64,000 nucleotides of DNA, taken from NCBI RefSeq assembly GCF_014805625.2, contig NW_023998457.1, forward strand, positions 520,495 to 584,494, read 5' to 3'. Below, one piece after another: positions 45,126 through 55,945 of the stretch. This DNA comes from Glossina fuscipes (Eukaryota; Arthropoda; Insecta; Diptera; Glossinidae). Under the pieces are notes generated by a model, which ran no database searches, was not told the DNA's origin, and saw only the letters and a list, made by a program, of their open reading frames with translations. The translations under genes were made by a program, and so were the position numbers. Position 1 is the stretch's first letter. Each line of letters starts with the position of its first letter.

Positions 45126-46914
45126 CATCAGCGACATTGTAAAATAAATTATTATATACAGGTAATGCAATATGAATATTACATTGTATCATGAAATGTA
45201 TGAAAATTATTTGTTTAATTTGAATTAATTAATACATGGAAGAAAGAATAACTGACCCTTGCTAAAGTAATTGCTTAGATTTTCTCTCCGTGTTGAACTT
45301 TAATAAAACAAGTTGAGCAACATCGACCATTAGACAGAATTATTTCGTTCATCTGCTACTGATACACCAAAAATTACCCATTATTTTAAACTTTCTCTCC
45401 ATATAATTGTTTGATTGTCATGATCAACCCCCCACCAAATACATTTCAGGTCTAAAAATTAGATCTATCTGGTCCAAGTCACTTTTCCAATTTTCATCGT
45501 AAAATATTAGAAATAAAACTTTTTTCTGAAAGGATCAATATTCCTGAAATATTTTTTATGGAGCGGAGTCCAAGATATATATTTATATGGTTCAAATCTT
45601 TTATAAATTTTCATCGCCAAAAAATTAAAAATTAATTATTTTTGGCACATAAGGGTTTACGTTTCATCATCCTTCCTTATATGCTAAGATATTTAAAAAA
45701 TAGACCTACTTGGTCCGAATGCGGTAATGATGATGATTTCTTTGTCAATTTATTATTATGAATTAATAGAAATGGAATGGATCTGCTTAGCATATAAAGA
45801 TTTCATGCTTTTAGATACGGTTGTAAGTATTTGAACTCATGGAAATATTTATACAAAATACTTTGGAGACCTCACCAGGAGAATATCCTAAACGAGCCAT
45901 TGTCACCTAACACGTTAGAACATGTCTTGAAAATGTATGCCAATGTTTCAATTAAATTTTTCTTACATCTAGAAACCAATCGCGTACAACTTGAAGATAA
46001 AATTCTCTACTACCATCCACGATTATCTTCTAGTTCGCTTGCCTTTTTTTTATTGTTTTTTGTTGTTTTAACTGCTCATTTCAGAAAAATGTAATAATTG
46101 CGGCATATTCAGTTTGTCGAAACATTTGCGACATCCGGAAGGACCTTGATCAGTATCAGATTCCGAATCAATTTAAGGCAATTCGTCCGTCTGCCTTAAG
46201 CTGTCCTAACAAAAATTTGTTTATACTCTTTGTGGGTCATACAGTACAGGAGGAAACGTTCAGAAAGACTTTGATCAATATCAATTTCTGGAGTAATTTA
46301 AGCCAAGCCGTCCATCTGCCTGCAGTTATATTAATTGTCTCTACTCTTTGTGATACAAAAGAAGAAAAAAATCGCCGCCGCCTTTGATTGGCTTTTTAAG
46401 ATAAAATTGTTAGATGCATAGCAGATTCGGCCATAGTCGAATATAACTTTTCTACTTTTATTACTTCATATCAAAGTGCAAAAACATCATCTTAAATTCT
46501 GTTAAAATTTATATGAAATTTGTAACAAATTCTATTACTTCGATTTCTTATTAAATGTGCTAAATAGAATCTAATCACTTACCAACAAACAAAGTTTGAG
46601 TTAAATATGTAACAACCGGTATTTTCTTTTTATATGGCAATAGCAAACAAACAAAGCCGCGTCGAAACGACTCGAATGCACAAAACACATAGCTGTTAAG
46701 GCTACACAGAGTGTATATATTTTGGATTAACGTAAATGGTGACAGCCACTTTTGCCAAGCCCTGTCCCCCTTGATTATGCATTAATTAGAATTACTTCCA
46801 TGACTACAATGTTCGAGATGAGTGTACTTTCCAGATGGGCCTACATAAATACCGTTTTGCTCTTTCCTATTGTCTCACCGTCTATAAACCTATGCATATC
46901 GAAGGAATCGATTA
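45126..46914. other. Intergenic, upstream of takeout gene 2
   Basis: Contains a reversed internal piece of family 1 at about 45420-45780 (phrases TTTTCATCGTAAAATATTAG and TTCTTTGTCAATTTATTATTATG) and two degenerate family 2 starts at 46090-46460 (TCGTCCGTCTGCC, then AGCCGTCCATCTGCC, ending in GATTCGGCCATAGTCGAATAT). No gene seen. Confidence 0.55.
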
Positions 46915-46918
46915 TAAT

Positions 46919-47480
46919 TCTCTCTTCGCGCTCGAATGCCGTATACAGGCTAACGTTGAATAGATTTACAGAAACCAAATGTAATAATTTTCCAGTCTTT
47001 CATATATAATACGAATGTCTTATTATCTTGATTTGTAACATAAATCTATTGCTTCAACGATAATTTCGCACGATTTTCTAAAACCTGTTATCAGTCGTTT
47101 ATCGGGTTAATAATCGTAACCCTCCCTCCGCGATCAAATATCGCATACCCTATAGCGCGATGAGTATTAAAACATTCAACTCAAAACGAATGCAATTCTT
47201 TTCCGGTCTTTCGTATATATAGTACGAATATCTTATTATCTTGATTTGATTTTTATTACTGTAAATAGATCATAAATCTATTTGTGTAATGATTATTTCG
47301 TTACCCTCTCTTCGCGATCAAGTAGCGCGATGAGTATTAGAAAAGTCGATTGAAAACGAATGCAATTCTTTTCCGGTCTCTCATGTATAATACGAATCTC
47401 TTATTATCTTGATTTGATTTTTACTATTGCAAACGGCTCATAAATGTATTTGTCTAATGATTATTTCGCGCAATTTTTTA
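46919..47480. repeat. Tandem repeat, about three units of 184-200 bp
   Basis: The block CTCTTCGCGATCAA begins units at about 46919, 47119 and 47303. Within each unit, TTTTCCGGTCTTTC, ATACGAAT and CTTATTATCTTGATTTG recur in order. The last unit runs directly into the LINE remnant at 47495. Confidence 0.75.
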
Positions 47481-47494
47481 GAACCTGCTATCGA

Positions 47495-48130
47495 TCGATA
47501 CAACTATCCTAACAGATAATATGCAAGATCTGCAGACGATAGTTCAAGTTGTAAATGATCGAAGTAACAAGTTTGTGTTAAACCTAAATATCAACAAAAC
47601 TAAACGTATAATCAATCGTAAGTCGATCGAGAACTCCATATACAAATGGCTCTATAACAATTAATAACCAAAATGTAGAAAGTTTTTGTACCTTAGGTCC
47701 ATATTACTCGAGGACTGTGACCACGACATAATAAATAAACAGAAGAATAGAAATGGCGGGATCATCGTAAACGAAGTATTAGAAAATTCTAGCGAGCCGG
47801 GAAATCGGGTTACACCTTCGCTGACATTTTATGAAAGGTTTTACTTTTTTTGAGAATCAATACAACGAACAGACTGAAAGTCTTTGAGATGTAGTGTTGC
47901 TGTAAAGTTCTAAAAATATCGCCGGTAGATCGCATATCCAATAATAAACTCTGAGCTATTAAGGTGCAATGAAATGCGGAAAACTACGTGTTTTGAACAC
48001 ATGGTCTGTAGAGAAAAATATGAACTGCTACACTTAATATAGGAAGCCCGTATCGATGGTCGTCGGGGCATTGGCGTAAAACATTTGTCGTGGCTGCATA
48101 ACATTCGAAATTGGAAAGGACTGAGAATAA
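47495..48130 (+). mobile_element. Decayed non-LTR retrotransposon, RT fragment to C-terminus
   Basis: The plus strand reads DTTILTDNMQDLQTIVQVV and NLNINKTK just after where the YADDT site should be. Near the end it reads EMRKTTCFEHMVCREKYELL and IDGRRGIGVKHLSWLHNIRNW, the familiar C-terminal signature (GH..R...Y.LL, GRRG.GR, SWL.N.R.W) of one large group of LINE endonuclease/reverse transcriptases. Stops and frameshifts are present. Clade not assigned. Confidence 0.75.
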
Positions 48131-48154
48131 TAATAGTAAACAGTCAAGAAGAAG

Positions 48155-48950
48155 ATTTTTGGGTTATACCGGTTGTGCTACAGGGTATATTAATGCGGAC
48201 GCGTGTAACGCTGTGGGCTTAAGAGAGACCCACTTTCTATTATACCGACCGATTCAGAATCGTAATCTGAATTGATCTAAGCCTGTCTGTCTATCTATCT
48301 GTCTGTTGTCTGCCCATGCAAAATTGCGTTCAAGCTATCAAGGTTGCAAGTTTTCAGATATTTTGATGAAATCTGGTACCGTAGAGTGTTTTTATACAAG
48401 GTCCAATGCTATTGAAAATGATTCGGATCGGTCGACTTTTTTCGATTGCAATTTTCCAAATGTCTCGGCAAAATTGGCTAAGTAGTAGTATTTCGGCATT
48501 CTAAATTGATATGAAAACTTTGGACCGACTAAGACACCTTTTGAACGCCTTCTCATATAACGGAAACTGAAATTCATATGACAAAAAATATAATTTTCAA
48601 TGCTTCACGATGAAAATTATATCATAATACTAATTTAACATAAAAAAGATAACTGTATCAAATTTGGACGTTCGTACCCTAATAGGGATTTTCACGAAAA
48701 TTTATACGAAAATTAACTCTACAATATTTTGAACATCCACACTTTTTTTTGAATCCTGCCCTACGTAAACATTAAACTTGTGCTACATTAGGTTGGGTTT
48801 TGGGCTCGCTTCCCCATAAATGAGCACATGGAATCAATATGTAGGGAGCAAGATATAATTTTTGTGTTCTAAATAATTATAAGAATTGTGTTAGATAGTA
48901 GAGTATTTAATAGTCGACCTTGCCCGGCTTGTTAATAATATAAGCTAGTA
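48155..48950 (+). repeat. Dispersed repeat family 1, near full-length copy
   Basis: Left end ACCGGTTGTGCTACAGGGTA, then TTATACCGACCGATTCAGAA, CTGTCTGTCTATC, AGATATTTTGATGAAATCTG, and right end ATTTAATAGTCGACCTTGCC. Directly follows the LINE remnant. Confidence 0.75.
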
Positions 48951-51390
48951 TACAATAATATCATAAAGAGCATGCGATCACTTGTATCCAATAATGAGTT
49001 GATAGTACAAGAAAAAGAATTTTATATATTTATTTGTGGGATGCATCACCGCTTACGAAAGATAAACCGTTTATACATAATTTGTGGCCTTCAGGTCAAG
49101 AGTGTATATAATGAGAAGGTTAGCGTGCAATAGCATACGGTTAAGAGTGCAAAGTAAAACAAAGTCAAATATTGTAACTCTTTAATATTTATTACCTCAA
49201 ACTAATACGAGTAGGTAGATGTAACATTTTACGTATCTGTAGTTGATTCCAGGAAATAATTGATTTTACTTTAATATCTCTATATAGGCTTATAATTTAT
49301 AGCTTTTGTTCTATCTTGAATGTATTTGTAAGAAAATTTTCCCTTTCAATGTTTATTGGGGTTTTAAGGGGCTCGCCATACTTTCCGCATGAACTGGATA
49401 TTAGACAAATAGCTGGAAGGCACTGCAACTTATAGCTTCGTGACTAACGCGGGTGCGCCTAAAGACGGATCAAATCAATTTTCGAGACCGATCGGTCATC
49501 ACGTTAGTCTTTATAACAATGAAGAGAATACCAATTGAAAATCTGCCGACGGATGAATAAATAAAGGGGTGGACTAACGTACGGAAAAAAGAACAACTAG
49601 ACGGACTCGGCTAAATTGATAGGAAATCTTAAGCTTATTAATAGTCTATATACTTGAACCGGGCACTGATGGTTACTTCTGAATTTTAAAAATCGAAAAC
49701 AATTGCATTGGACATACGTATTTCTAAAGTGAATGTGTCAATAATAAGAAACATCTTAAAACAAATTAAATAAACTGGTTTTTATCATTTTTTAAACTTT
49801 TAGATTAATTTTTTGCATTATTTTACATTTTAAATTTGCAATGCTTGGAATTGTGTACGAATAATTAATTAATAATATTTATGCCCTATTAAGTGACTGA
49901 TACCTTTTAATTAAAATCTATAAGATATGAAACTGTTTAAATATCTAACGTTCATTGACAAATTCATTGTATTTTCGAAGTCTTACAACTTTCAACGGTC
50001 TTTTACATAAGATTAATGTAAAAAAAAAAAAAAACAAGTAAGAACATTATAATCGACCACGACGACATATTTCACGCCATTTCGTCTAGTATAGTTATTA
50101 GCTCGCTATATAGATAGATTTCTTTGTCAATTTTCACTATAAAATATTAGAGATTCGATCTTTTCACCATGTCAAATTTCAATTTCCATTGGAACCGTTA
50201 TATGAGAGGGTCTTCAAATATATATACCTTAAGTCACAAGTGGTGTAGGTTATAAATATCTGATGAATAAGCTGCTTATTGCTTTGAAATCTATAATAAT
50301 TATAAAAAATTAAGGTTAAGGCGCTTTTCCCTCTTGTTTAAAAAAATTCCTACCTGATTTGATAACGCTGCAAGCTTCAGCGATTATTAATAACGTCCTT
50401 ATCTTAGTGATTTATATTCCTCATTTGAATAAAAATCGTAAGATCTCTTGACGTTCTAATATAACTTCGTTTTATTAATTATGTCACAGAGCCGATAGCC
50501 TGTGTTGCTAGTGCTCAATGTTTTTTTTTTTAGTCTAAGAATTCAATTCATTAGTCTAAAATTAAAATAATAATAATAATAATAATAATTATGTCACGAA
50601 ACAACTTAGCGGCTAAACGTTAAAATTAAAACACCTACACTTAACTTAAATGACCTATCGTCAGTGGTCAACGGACGGAACGGACGGTCATCTACCAAAA
50701 TATTCCTAATTCGGCACCGATAACGTGCAATTCTAACGGATGATGACAGATTTCATATCGGACGGTGATGCATTAAATATTACCCCGTCGACGCTTCGCT
50801 CCAGAAGAATGAAGAAGGAAGTCATCTTCTTCTTCTTTGTACTTTTGTTCGAATATGAATTAGCGTTGCCAATCGGCTATTTGATCACACTCGAAATATG
50901 TCAACTAAGTTATTTCGAATGTGATATTTCCATTCCATTCCGTTCTTACTTATGTAGTTGTTACTTATTGCAGCGGTCCTGTAATACACACAAGATGATA
51001 ACAAATATACTTACCCTACTTTAAATACATAAGAATAACTTATAACTTGTTGTAGGACCAAAAAAAGCTGCGTAACTTTGGTGCTTACAGGTTTTATAAA
51101 ATTAAATGAGTAACAAGTGGCTTTAAAATTTAAATGCTATTGCATTTACCTCATGTAATGAAAATGAGTGCTGCAGCATTCACCTAAACCAAATAGGAAT
51201 TGTTCAGTGAGTTTGGTGCATATACTCTATAAAAGTTATCTCTGTAAAAAAATAAGGTATACATCGCAGGAAGCTTTGATTCAAAATTTTATTTATATTT
51301 ATTTGACTATAACATATACACTACTCCATAAGCCCAATTTAAACGTTTGCAGAACTAAAGAAAGCTCTGTAAAATGATAGAAAATGGAAT
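48951..51390. other. Intergenic between takeout genes 2 and 3
   Basis: Apart from the short family 1 copy at 50030-50260 and an (AAT)n microsatellite at about 50566-50588, nothing is recognised. A 94-codon open frame near 50740-51024 has no features of a protein family. A minus-strand AATAAA for takeout gene 3 lies at 51288-51293. Confidence 0.5.
50030..50260 (-). repeat. Dispersed repeat family 1, short copy keeping both ends
   Basis: Begins AAAACAAGTAAGAACATTAT and ends AAGTCACAAGTGGTGTAGG, with only about 230 bp in total. The retained middle (TTCTTTGTCAATTTTCACTA) matches the internal part of the long copy at 9795-10765. Confidence 0.7.
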
Positions 51391-53367
51391 TTAATCTGCA
51401 AAGTAATCATCATATGATATGGAGTCCGCTACTGGCGTTAAAATAAGGTAAAGGGCATCTGCGAATCCTTGGTTGAAATCTTTCCCCAATTCATTCCACA
51501 CATCTTGCCAACTGTCAGTTAACACTTTATTTGTAGCATCCGTCAATTCTTTATTCCCATCGAATAAGTTTTCAAATTTAAATGTTGTACTGAAACGAAA
51601 TCATGTTAAATTAAAAAGAAAATTTGTTAGTTTCCTTAATTTCTGAAATTATACCTTTTTGGTTCCACCTTAGCGACCAATTTCTTAAATTTGATGTAAT
51701 TTTTGCCTTGACGCTTTTCCAATTCCACATTAATTGTAACTACAAAGTGCGCATCGTGCAATATAACCTCTACATTGCCTTTTCCTTTAATGGGTAATAG
51801 CAGTAGTTTCCCGTCAAGTTCATAGAGCGAATTGATTCTGAGCAATGGTATATTAAAATCGAGTTCAATATTTTTGATATCTTTGACGAAACCTTTGCTG
51901 CTAAACATTGTTAATTTCTCTATGCCCCTTAATTCCAAGTTGGAAAGAATAAAATTTAACTGCACTGGTGAATTGCTTGACTTCTTGGCCGCTGAAATTT
52001 TATTCAGTTTTATTAATGAGAAATCGTCCAAACCGAACGTGGGATTCCCTTTAGGATACAAACGTATTACTTCGTTTATCCTTTGAGTGATACATGCGTG
52101 ATCGCCAGTTTTACATTTTTGAATTTCAGGCGCTAAAAAGATTGAAAAAAACAATTAAGGAAAAATTAAAAACTCTTAAGATGTTTCGATAAATTAATTA
52201 ACAATCAAAATTGTCCCATTATTGGAATACGTTAGAATGCGAAATGAAACCAGAGTTGCATCACGAAATCTGCAAAAAATCGAATGTAGAGACAATGATA
52301 TTTGAAAATAATTAACCATAATAAACTTGATAGAGTGCTGTACACTTCTACACTTAAAATCCTGAAATAAAATAAATCACAGAAATGCTTTAGGAGATTT
52401 CACATCTGAGTCTGCCTACTAGGTGATTTAACTACTAAGGTTTAGTACTAAGGTACTAAGGGTGCCACAGAAACCACTCAGTTGGAGAGACGTACAGAGG
52501 GACACACTAGGAGACAAGCGCATACAGTATGGTGTTTTTGTAACCTGCTTCTGCGCCTTGTATAAGTATTGAGAAAAAATTTTAATTTGATGCACTACAA
52601 CAATGGAAATTTCGCAAGACAACGTAGGAATTACATATTTCACTAGCCCTTATTAACTGAAACTTACTCGTTTTATGTCTCAAAAATCTCTTAAAATTAT
52701 TTTACATCCACCGCGAATATGTCGTTTGAATTACTTAAACTTGATTGAAAAGGCTAATTAACCTTTACTAACGTTAGTAAGATTAGCCGATCTCTAATTG
52801 CTTCAATCTCCTTTAAGAAAAATATTGTTAGATTAAAGGAAAAAATTACAACTTTTCCTTGAAAAAAGATTTTCGAAGAATGCTGTCCCGTCAAATACCA
52901 ACTCACCGTATCTCTTCAACTGAACTGAATTAAAGACACTGACAGCTAGAGAGGCCCTTCTGACCCTTCTGGCCTCAAGAAAAATTAATGAAAGCACCGC
53001 TAGGAAGGCTCTTCTGAACCTTTTGGCCATTCATTAATGTTGCTATTCAGCATGGATAAACTTTATACAATTTCCCATGCGTTCCTTAGGTGGGTATAAA
53101 AAAAATAGCAGTTTTAGATGATTTTCTATAGACGAAATGAAACCATCTAAAAATTTTGCGAAACACTGACCATAACTTATTGTCAATCCAAAACTTGAAA
53201 AATTATTATACAACTATTTTTATAAACGTCAAGAGATGCTCGAATAGTGAAAATCCTTTTTTCATTTTGATAATAAATTTTTCAATCTTACGTAAATCAG
53301 AAGCGAAGATATAAGAAAGTCCACACAATATTAGAAAAATAGTTGATCTCGAATCTTGTTTACACAT
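51391..53367 (-). CDS. Takeout/JHBP-family secreted protein, gene 3
   Basis: Exons 53367-53292, 52132-51655 and 51589-51391, 250 residues, with the same lengths (76, 478, 199) and phases as genes 2 and 4. Signal peptide MCKQDSRSTIFLILCGLSY, cleavage near IFASDL. Mature start PPEIQKCKTGDHAC; then RLYPKGNPTFGL, ELDGKLLLLPIKGKGNVEV and, in exon 3, FKFENLFDGNKELTDATNKVL with SYDDYFAD at the end. Close to gene 2 in protein sequence and 3' flank, and paired with gene 4 in 5' flank. Its TATA box is altered (AATAAAA), so expression may differ from the other copies. Confidence 0.93.
52944..53051. repeat. Two-copy tandem repeat, 55-bp period
   Basis: GCTAGAGAGGCCCTTCTGAC at 52944 and GCTAGGAAGGCTCTTCTGAA at 52999, each followed by TTCTGGCC or TTTTGGCC and an ATTAATG run. 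It lies in the first intron of takeout gene 3. Confidence 0.7.
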
Positions 53368-53429
53368 TTTAATATAGAATTTATGAGTTAAATTTTTCGC
53401 GACACTGATCCGTTGTAGAAAATATTGCG

Positions 53430-53466
53430 AACTAAAACTTGGTAACTATTGTATGCTGGTTTTATT
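53430..53466 (-). promoter_or_regulatory. Core promoter of takeout gene 3 (altered TATA plus initiator)
   Basis: At the place of the TATA box the minus strand reads AATAAAA (53466-53460); the initiator TTAGTT has its A at 53433, again 33 nt downstream. Confidence 0.55.
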
Positions 53467-54149
53467 CATTAGAAACCGCTTAAAATTATTTTTTAAATAG
53501 TTTCCAATGCACAAGGTACAATTGTGATTACAATCGTAAATTGATTTCCATAATGTTTCCATTAATAATTATTCATCTAATTAATTAAAAGCTGAATTAC
53601 AGGAAGAACTAACCGTTGTTAATGTTAGTAGAACTCGTAGTTAGCTAAAACGTCATTACTTAAACATCATTACTTACTCTTGCGAGAAAACTATTACTGG
53701 GTTTAAGCAGGGAAAGTTGAGATAACACATTTCACTTGCGTTTCGGACTTAAAAAATACGATTTTGATACAAAAACCATTCATGAAGCGGGCTATAGCTG
53801 TTATGTCACCGGAAATTACTGTAAACATCAATTAATCATATTCTCCTCCAATAAACTCAAACATTTATTCTCTTTTTGTTCTGTTTATTATAAATAAATT
53901 CTTTAAATCCGAACTTTTGACTTTAATCAAAGACACGTGTGGCTCTATTCATCGCACTCTCAAAGAGCAGCAAGCAAAAGAAAAAAGATTATGCATATTA
54001 GAGGAAAATGTTAAGCTCATAATAGATATTTTGAACATGTACGTGCTTTCTAAAACAGCATATAACCCTTAAGCAGGCGCTTGTTGCCAATTGTCTACAT
54101 TCCATTTGACATTAATAGAAAAATTAATTTGATAAACAAATTTAAATGA
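53467..54149. other. Duplicated 5' flank of takeout gene 3
   Basis: TTAAATCCGAACTTTTGAC and GTTGCCAATTGTCTACATTCC at 53900-54110 reappear in order at 60830-61030 upstream of gene 4. No coding capacity. It may include enhancers shared by the two genes. Confidence 0.6.
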
Positions 54150-54970
54150 AACCATGTGAAAACAATTTAGTCGGCCTAGGCTGACTACTAAATCCCCTAC
54201 AGCACATTTTCTATCGCGATTCTTATTTTTGCCATAAAACAAATAAATTACATCCTCTTTTTACGTGAAGACTGGTTGTGTCCAAAATGTTCAAAAATTG
54301 GGGTACGTGTTCAGAATTCAGCTTCCTTAATTTCTATATAAAGTGAATATTATTCATTCATTTTTATCGCAAAATATTAAAATTTACGCTTTTCTACCCT
54401 ATAAAAGGTCAACTTTCGTGAAAGTCTTTATGTAGGGTAGGATCCAAAAGTAGGATGCGATAGCTCAAATGTGATATAGTTAATTTTTTTTATCTTAAAT
54501 TACTCTTATGATCTGATTTTCACTTATTGAAAATTAGACCTTTTTGACAAATAAACTTTAGTATTCGTTATGTAAAGAGAGAATTCAAAAAACTGCCCTC
54601 ACCCGTCCAAAGTCTTCACATCAGTTTAGATATATTATTACTTACCCAATTTCGTTAAGAAATTTTCCAATTTGAAATTTTTTCCTTATAACGACTTTTC
54701 ATATTAGGAGTTATATGGAGTATAGTCTTTTCAGTGGATCTACCCAAACCATTTTAAAGAGCGTTCGTCCTTGGGTCAAAACATGTCATCAAAATATCTG
54801 AAAAGTTACGACCCGTGCCTTGAACACAAATTTTCTTAGACAGACATCAAACGCACAGACAATCTTATCTCGATTCTGAATCGATCGGTATAATAAAAGG
54901 TGTTAACCCCTTCTGCGTGTCCTCACAATTTAATATATCCTCTACCACAAGAGGTGTACTGTGTAAAAAG
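54150..54970 (-). repeat. Dispersed repeat family 1 copy, duplicated with the copy at 61065-61930
   Basis: Begins near TTAGTCGGCCTAGGCTGAC and ends CCTCTACCACAAGAGGTGTA. Inner blocks ATGGAGTATAGTC, GAGCGTTCGTCCTTGGGTC and GAATCGATCGGTATAATAAA are intact. The flanks match those of the copy upstream of gene 4. Confidence 0.8.
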
Positions 54971-55184
54971 TTAAACTCAAATGTATTTGGCGACAGTGCG
55001 CATTTAATGTTTAAAAAGAAAAATATTATACAATAGTTGGTACAGCTCCCTATGGATGATTAGAAAAAGTACTTGTTACATCATTGAAAATATGGATTAT
55101 TATTTCAGCTTTCCATAGAAGAAATAAAGATATATATATATATTTATGAGTACCTTAAGTCTTTGAATAAAGTCTTTAAATAAA

Positions 55185-55945
55185 TACAGATCAGCTCTTT
55201 CCCGCATTGCCTCCTTAAGCATTCGAAGGCGCATGCGGACATTGCATAGACTTCTACCTGGAATATGGATGGATTGAAAACTAGAGCTCCAGGTTTTTCT
55301 ATTCTCGAATTTTCAACGATCGATGTAGTATTTCCTTACTTCCATCTTGCTTCCAGCTTCAAACACTGGCCTTTCCCAGCCCGATCGCAGTGGTATAATC
55401 ACACAGAACTGATGGGAGAGGACTACGTTTGTGGTGCTAAGAACACTATTTATCGATGAAGTTTTTCAAAACCTCTAGGCGACCCCTAAGATTTCTTGGT
55501 TTTAGGTTGCCGATGTTTGACAATAGAAGTGCACCCCAGCAAACCTCTTAATTTATAGCTATCGGACAAGGGCCGTCCGCGCTTTTAGACCATTCAGGCG
55601 ACACGACCCCATCGCCGCAATCGTGCCAGTGCAAGGGAGACACTGGATTTTGTTTAGTGTCGTCGTTGCTCTACACTGCTTAACCTTAGTCCACTAGGCC
55701 AGAGGTGCATAGGTTTACATAGGAAGTATTATGATTGTTCAAGACCAGTAAATTTGTGGGTAAACCCATGTTTTACCCTATAGGCGTTGACAGGCAACGA
55801 ATGCGCTTTCGTGGGTAGTGAATCTAAACCGAACTAATTCCTGTAGTGCGTTAATATTAATGATAGTGTTTCGAGGATTTGTTCGGTATTCTCTGGGATG
55901 CCTCAAAGTTGCCTATTAAGGTCTCTTGTGTCCACGATGTATATC
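55185..55945 (-). mobile_element. LINE fragment, RT thumb to truncated RNase H (copy A)
   Basis: Read on the minus strand it gives TYAPLA*WTKVKQC (RT thumb region) and LVFNPSIFQVEVYAMSA then ECLRRQCGKELICI, the start of an RNase H domain as in I-superfamily LINEs. It breaks off at about 55185, before the DSQ motif. Internal stops show it is dead. It resembles the fragment at 63120-64000 throughout. Confidence 0.75.

Noticed and set aside
50740..51024. 94-codon plus-strand open frame with a hydrophobic patch
   Set aside because: No family resemblance, no homologous frame in the other takeout duplicates, and the surrounding sequence is stop-rich.
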